From: SFFI01 sp964398655
GTDB taxonomy: Bacteria; Bacillota; Clostridia; Saccharofermentanales; DTU023
Reading direction: 5' to 3'
Assembly: GCA_964398655.1 (NCBI GenBank)
Contig: CAYNNG010000003.1
Span: forward strand, 29,508 to 93,507
Length of the DNA stretch: 64,000 bases
Numbering within the stretch: the first letter of the stretch is position 1; every line of letters begins with the position of its first letter. The translations under genes were made by a program, and so were the position numbers. Shown piece after piece: positions 60,907-64,000 of this stretch. The notes under the pieces were generated by a model. The model saw only the letters and a list, made by a program, of their open reading frames with translations. It was not told the DNA's origin and did no database searches.

Positions 60907-61509
60907 ATGTCCGAATATTCCCCGCTCATCGCGAATCTCATCCAGGCCTTGGGCAAGTTGCCGGGCATTGGCCGCAAGACAGCCCAGCGCCTGGCCTTCC
61001 ATATTCTGGACGCTCCGGCTGAAGAAGCCGAGGGCCTGGCTCAGGCGGTACTGCAAGCGAAAAAAGGCATTCACCTGTGCGCGGAATGCTGCAATTTTAC
61101 GGAAAATGAGCTTTGTGAAGTTTGCAGCAATCCCAAAAGAGACCATACCACCATTTGCGTGGTAGAGAGTCCCCGAGACTTGGCTGCCATGGAACGCATT
61201 CATGAATATAAGGGGCTTTACCATGTCTTGCATGGGGTAATTTCGCCCATGCAAAACCAGGGTCCCGAAAGCCTCAAGCTGAGAGAACTCTTAAGCCGCC
61301 TGCAAAATCATCCTGAAGTCTCAGAAGTCATTCTAGCTACTAACTCCAGTGTGGAAGGCGAAGCCACGGCTCTCTATGTAGCGCGCCTTTTAAAACCCTC
61401 TGGTATACGCTGTACCCGGATTGCCCACGGTCTACCCATGGGGGCGGATATAGAGTATGCTGATGAGGTTACCCTGGCTAGGGCTCTGACTGGTCGTACA
61501 GACCTTTAA
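60907..61509 (+). CDS. recR: Recombination protein RecR
   Basis: 200 residues. Helix-hairpin-helix (LGKLPGIGRKTAQRLAFHIL), zinc finger CAECCNFTENELCEVC, Toprim domain (ICVVESPRDLAAMER to LATNSSVEGEATALYVARLL) and the C-terminal VTLARALTGRTDL are all present. With RecO and RecF it loads RecA at gaps. ATG directly follows the ybaB stop (TAAATG), so the pair is translationally coupled. Its stop overlaps the stop of the convergent antitoxin gene. Confidence 0.97.
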   Translation: MSEYSPLIANLIQALGKLPGIGRKTAQRLAFHILDAPAEEAEGLAQAVLQAKKGIHLCAECCNFTENELCEVCSNPKRDHTTICVVESPRDLAAMERIHEYKGLYHVLHGVISPMQNQGPESLKLRELLSRLQNHPEVSEVILATNSSVEGEATALYVARLLKPSGIRCTRIAHGLPMGADIEYADEVTLARALTGRTDL

Positions 61510-61709
61510 GCCTCCTGGTCCTCATCTGCCTTGTCAGGATGGGGGGCGCAGCCTGCCTTCAACTCAAAGGGAATTTTGCGTTCTCTCACCACTGCGCGGG
61601 CAAAAACGTTGAAGGCTGTCGTGGTGTTGAGACCAAATTCACAGCAAAGATCATCAAATTCTTTCTTTAGGTCTTCGTCCATACGAAAACTATAAGTTGC
61701 TTGTGCCAT
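61506..61709 (-). CDS. RelB/DinJ family antitoxin-like protein, orphan
   Basis: 67 residues with a ribbon-helix-helix start (MAQATYSFRMDEDLKKEFDD) and the DinJ-type helix LCCEFGLNTTTAFNVFARAVV, then VRERKIPFEL, the usual end of the DNA-binding part. Such antitoxins normally precede a YafQ/RelE toxin gene, but recR occupies the space downstream on the opposite strand. It is either a lone regulator or a relic of a lost toxin-antitoxin pair. GAGG precedes ATG. Confidence 0.85.
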   Translation of the reverse strand: MAQATYSFRMDEDLKKEFDDLCCEFGLNTTTAFNVFARAVVRERKIPFELKAGCAPHPDKADEDQEA

Positions 61710-61869
61710 AGTTTTGGCCTCCTCACAGTTAAAGCTAGCTGAAATTCTCCAAATTCAAGCCAGTTACTTAAATTTTATGCGCTTTTATGGATAATAGCAA
61801 CTGAAATTATGATGTATTTTAATTAATAGTATAATAGCGGTTAGAAAAAGAAAGGATAGAAGGACAAAT

Positions 61870-62703
61870 ATGAGAATTATCTCTTGGAATATTGATTCGC
61901 TAAACGCTGCCCTGACCTCAGACTCCGCTCGTGCGGTCTTGACCAGGCAGGTTTTAGACAGCATCGACGCCTTAGATGCGGATATTATTGCCATTCAAGA
62001 AACCAAGCTGCCCGCAGCGGGCCCCAGTAAAAAGCACTTGGAGATTTTACAGGAAAGGGTCCCTCACTACGACCTGGCTTGGGATTCTTCTCAACCCCCT
62101 GCCCGCAAGGGTTATGCCGGTACCCTCTTTCTCTATAAATCTGGCCTCACGCCCCTGGTCACTACGCCCTCAATCGGCGCGCCCGAGCCTATGGACGCGG
62201 AAGGCCGTTTGATTACTCTGGAATTTCCCCATTTCTTTGTTAACCAAGTCTACACCCCTAACGCCGGGGACAAGCTCCTGCGTCTGCCAGACCGTCAGGC
62301 CTGGGACCGGGCCTATGCGGACTATCTAGCGGGGTTGGACCAAAGCAAGCCGGTTATCGCGATGGGTGACTATAACGTGGCCCATAAAGAAATTGACCTA
62401 GCTAATCCCGAAGCCAACCGCTTCTCGGCAGGCTTCACCGATGAAGAACGTGAAGGCTTTACCCAACTCTTGGGCCGAGGCTTCACGGATTGCTTCCGTC
62501 ACCTGCATGGACCGGTAGAAGGGGTTTATACCTGGTGGGCACAGCGAGTCAGGACTTCGAAAATTAATAACTCAGGCTGGAGGATTGACTATTTCCTGGT
62601 CAGTGACCGCCTGGCTGACAAAGTAACGGCTTGCGAGATGATTGACTCCGGCCCGCGCCAGGACCATACACCGATTCTCTTAGATATTGATTTAGCTTTA
62701 TAG
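61870..62703 (+). CDS. xth: Exodeoxyribonuclease III
   Basis: 277 residues, AP endonuclease/3'-5' exonuclease for base-excision repair. Catalytic motifs are ISWNIDSLNA, IIAIQETKLP (metal Glu), MGDYNVAHKEIDL (Asp/Asn) and the closing GPRQDHTPILLDIDL (Asp-His). YTWWAQRVRTSKINNSGWRIDYFLVS is the substrate-loop region. The start has GGATAGAAGGA upstream. The gene is alone, between the antitoxin and the convergent Ktr genes. Confidence 0.94.
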   Translation: MRIISWNIDSLNAALTSDSARAVLTRQVLDSIDALDADIIAIQETKLPAAGPSKKHLEILQERVPHYDLAWDSSQPPARKGYAGTLFLYKSGLTPLVTTPSIGAPEPMDAEGRLITLEFPHFFVNQVYTPNAGDKLLRLPDRQAWDRAYADYLAGLDQSKPVIAMGDYNVAHKEIDLANPEANRFSAGFTDEEREGFTQLLGRGFTDCFRHLHGPVEGVYTWWAQRVRTSKINNSGWRIDYFLVSDRLADKVTACEMIDSGPRQDHTPILLDIDLAL

Positions 62704-62710
62704 ATATGAA

Positions 62711-63379
62711 CTAGCCTAACTTTTTATTAGCGGCCTGCTCTAGCTTGTCGGCATCCTCAGTGGTGCCGATGAGTACGAGCGTGTCGCCTTCTTCAATGAT
62801 GTGGTCGGCCAGACCAGTAATCAAGGTATGGCCGTTGTGCCGGAAGGCAACCACGTTCATATGATACTTGTGGCGGAAGTCCAAGTTGGGCAGGGTCTTG
62901 CCCCACCAGGGCTTCACCGCCTTAAGCTCGAAAATCGTATATTCTTCAGAAAAGTTAATATAGTCGGTGATGCTGGAGCCGGCAATGCTGCGGGCCAGGC
63001 GTTCGCCCATCTCCAGCTCGGGGAAAATGATCTGGTCTGCGCCCAGTTTGGTCAAGATTTTGGCCTGGGTCATGGAAGAAGCCTTGGCAATAACCCGAGG
63101 AATATTATGGTCTTTAGCGGCCAGTGTGCCCATGATGGAGGATTCCAGGTCTGAGCCAATGGCTACCACAGCTATATCAAAGTTATTAATCCCCAGCTCT
63201 TCTACGGCCTGCTCGTCCATGAGATCGCACTGCACGGCGCTGGTTACGTGATTAGCCAGGTCTTCAATTCGCTCATAATCCTTATCTACGATCATGACTT
63301 CCAGGCCTTCATCAAATAATTTCTTAGCCAGGGCTGAGCCAAAACGGCCTGCTCCAAAGACGATAACGTTACTTTTCAT
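62711..63379 (-). CDS. Trk/Ktr potassium uptake regulatory subunit (RCK domain)
   Basis: 222 residues. The N-terminal Rossmann domain starts SNVIVFGAGRFGSALAKKLF and includes VMIVDKDYERI; the TrkA_C domain (residues about 135-215) ends EGDTLVLIGTTEDADKLEQA. It gates the membrane subunit encoded upstream, binding NAD(H)/ATP or c-di-AMP in related systems. It follows the TrkH/KtrB-like gene by 12 bases on the minus strand. Confidence 0.93.
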   Translation of the reverse strand: MKSNVIVFGAGRFGSALAKKLFDEGLEVMIVDKDYERIEDLANHVTSAVQCDLMDEQAVEELGINNFDIAVVAIGSDLESSIMGTLAAKDHNIPRVIAKASSMTQAKILTKLGADQIIFPELEMGERLARSIAGSSITDYINFSEEYTIFELKAVKPWWGKTLPNLDFRHKYHMNVVAFRHNGHTLITGLADHIIEEGDTLVLIGTTEDADKLEQAANKKLG

Positions 63380-63391
63380 AAAACTCCTTTA

Positions 63392-64000
63392 TTAACCGAC
63401 AATAATATTAGCCTCTGGCAGGCGGTTCTTGGAACGCTTGTTGCGGTTGGCGATGGCAAAACCCAGGGTTAAGGGGCCTACGCGGCCGGCATACATGGTC
63501 AAGATAATCATGACTTTGCCAAAACCGCTGAGTTTAGGGGTAATGCCCATACTTAAGCCTACGGTACCATAGGCGGAAATGGTCTCAAAGACTAGCTCAA
63601 TGAACCTTTGCGGCTCCGAGATGGTCAGCAAAAAAGACACAGAAATGACCAGAATAATTCCTACTACGATGAGGGAGAGGGCGCGGCGGATGGTTTTGGA
63701 GCCCAGGTGCTTATTAAAGAGGGTGGGTTCGTGCTGGCCTTTGATCGTGGCAAAGGTCGTAACCAGGAGGACGCCAAAAGTAGTGGTTTTTAAACCACCG
63801 GCCGTAGAGCCAGGAGAGCCACCGATGAACATGAAGATCATCATGAGAAAGGCCGTCTCATCCCGCAAACCCGGTGTGGGTACGGAGTAGAAGCCCGCAG
63901 TCCGGGTGACTACGGACTGAAAGAAGGAGGCCTGAAGCTTGACGGGGAAGTTCCCTGCTGGGTCACCCAGGGCAGACTAAGCAGGATAGCGCCCGTTAGG
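63392..64000 (-). CDS. Trk/Ktr potassium uptake membrane subunit (TrkH/KtrB family), partial, probable frameshift
   Basis: C-terminal part of the potassium channel-like subunit; the gene continues past the window edge. SVVTRTAGFYSVPTPGLRDE and MFIGGSPGSTAGGLKTTT are selectivity-filter/pore-loop signatures, and GRVGPLTLGFAIANRNKRSK is the typical C-terminal helix. This frame is open only up to about 63976, where a TAG interrupts; a second frame from 64000 (LTGAILLSLP) looks like the preceding helix. One extra base near 63974 would join them as LTGAILLSLALGDPAGNF. The start is outside the window. Confidence 0.8.

Noticed and set aside
1..64000. tRNA genes, rRNA genes and intact insertion sequences
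   Set aside because: None was recognised; no transposase-like ORF is present and no cloverleaf with a conserved TTCGA arm was seen.

Overview
The window looks like a chromosomal stretch of a fermentative Bacillota bacterium, most likely class Clostridia. The evidence is strong AGGAGG-type ribosome-binding sites, low-GC Gram-positive gene types (GntR/YtrA regulator with ABC exporter, YitT, KtrA/KtrB-like potassium uptake, B. subtilis-like ydjI/ydjG/ydjH genes), peptide and arginine fermentation genes, and the classical order SRP RNA-dnaX-ybaB-recR. Base composition is close to balanced. No species call is possible. Three runs of exactly 100 N (9258-9357, 58306-58405, 59731-59830) show that this is a scaffolded draft. 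Two likely one-base frameshifts and one apparent deletion junction may be sequence errors or real damage.

Layout. 1-3704: peptide ABC transporter (permeases and two ATPases; the first gene is cut by the window edge). 4356-5711: DUF4143-type AAA ATPase with a regular 32-bp repeat array upstream. 6052-8235: MFS carrier and FmdE-like protein. 8232-9428: a broken and gapped ECF-sigma/exported-protein pair. 9673-10578: YitT membrane protein. 10620-15387: a membrane-stress type locus on the minus strand with two SPFH proteins, an Arc-like repressor too short for ordinary ORF lists, a zinc-ribbon membrane protein and a TPM protein. 15695-17883: amidohydrolase and HAD phosphatase. 18163-19900: YtrA-like regulator with a damaged ABC exporter. 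19981-20331: ArsC/Spx-like protein. 20297-26944 (minus): galactose operon mglB-mglA-mglC-galK-galM.

27272-31603: polyamine operon speD-speA-speE-speB. 32171-32734: CAP-domain secreted protein. 32781-34025: a 1.2-kb non-coding element with long imperfect terminal inverted repeats. 34051-35475: PepD dipeptidase. 35700-38173: a second spermidine route (carboxyspermidine dehydrogenase and decarboxylase). 38274-40034: pyruvate kinase. 40213-45222: Lon and a HerA-like ATPase. 45539-48966: arginine deiminase pathway arcA-arcB-arcC. 49253-55187: complete second peptide transporter. 55422-57059: tryptophanase-family lyase. 57172-58305: 3' part of an acyl-CoA synthetase. 58513-61509: SRP RNA, dnaX, ybaB, recR. 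61506-61709: orphan RelB/DinJ-like antitoxin. 61870-62703: exonuclease III. 62711-64000: Trk/Ktr potassium uptake.

How it fits together: the cell imports peptides with two ABC systems and cleaves them (PepD). It ferments arginine to ATP, ornithine and ammonia (arcABC), or decarboxylates it to agmatine and putrescine (speA, speB). Putrescine can become spermidine by two encoded routes. Galactose enters by Mgl and is phosphorylated by GalK. The most unusual sequence features are two genes whose 3' ends sit in short tandem repeats that each carry an in-frame TAG stop, the 32-bp repeat array upstream of the AAA ATPase, and the non-coding foldback element.
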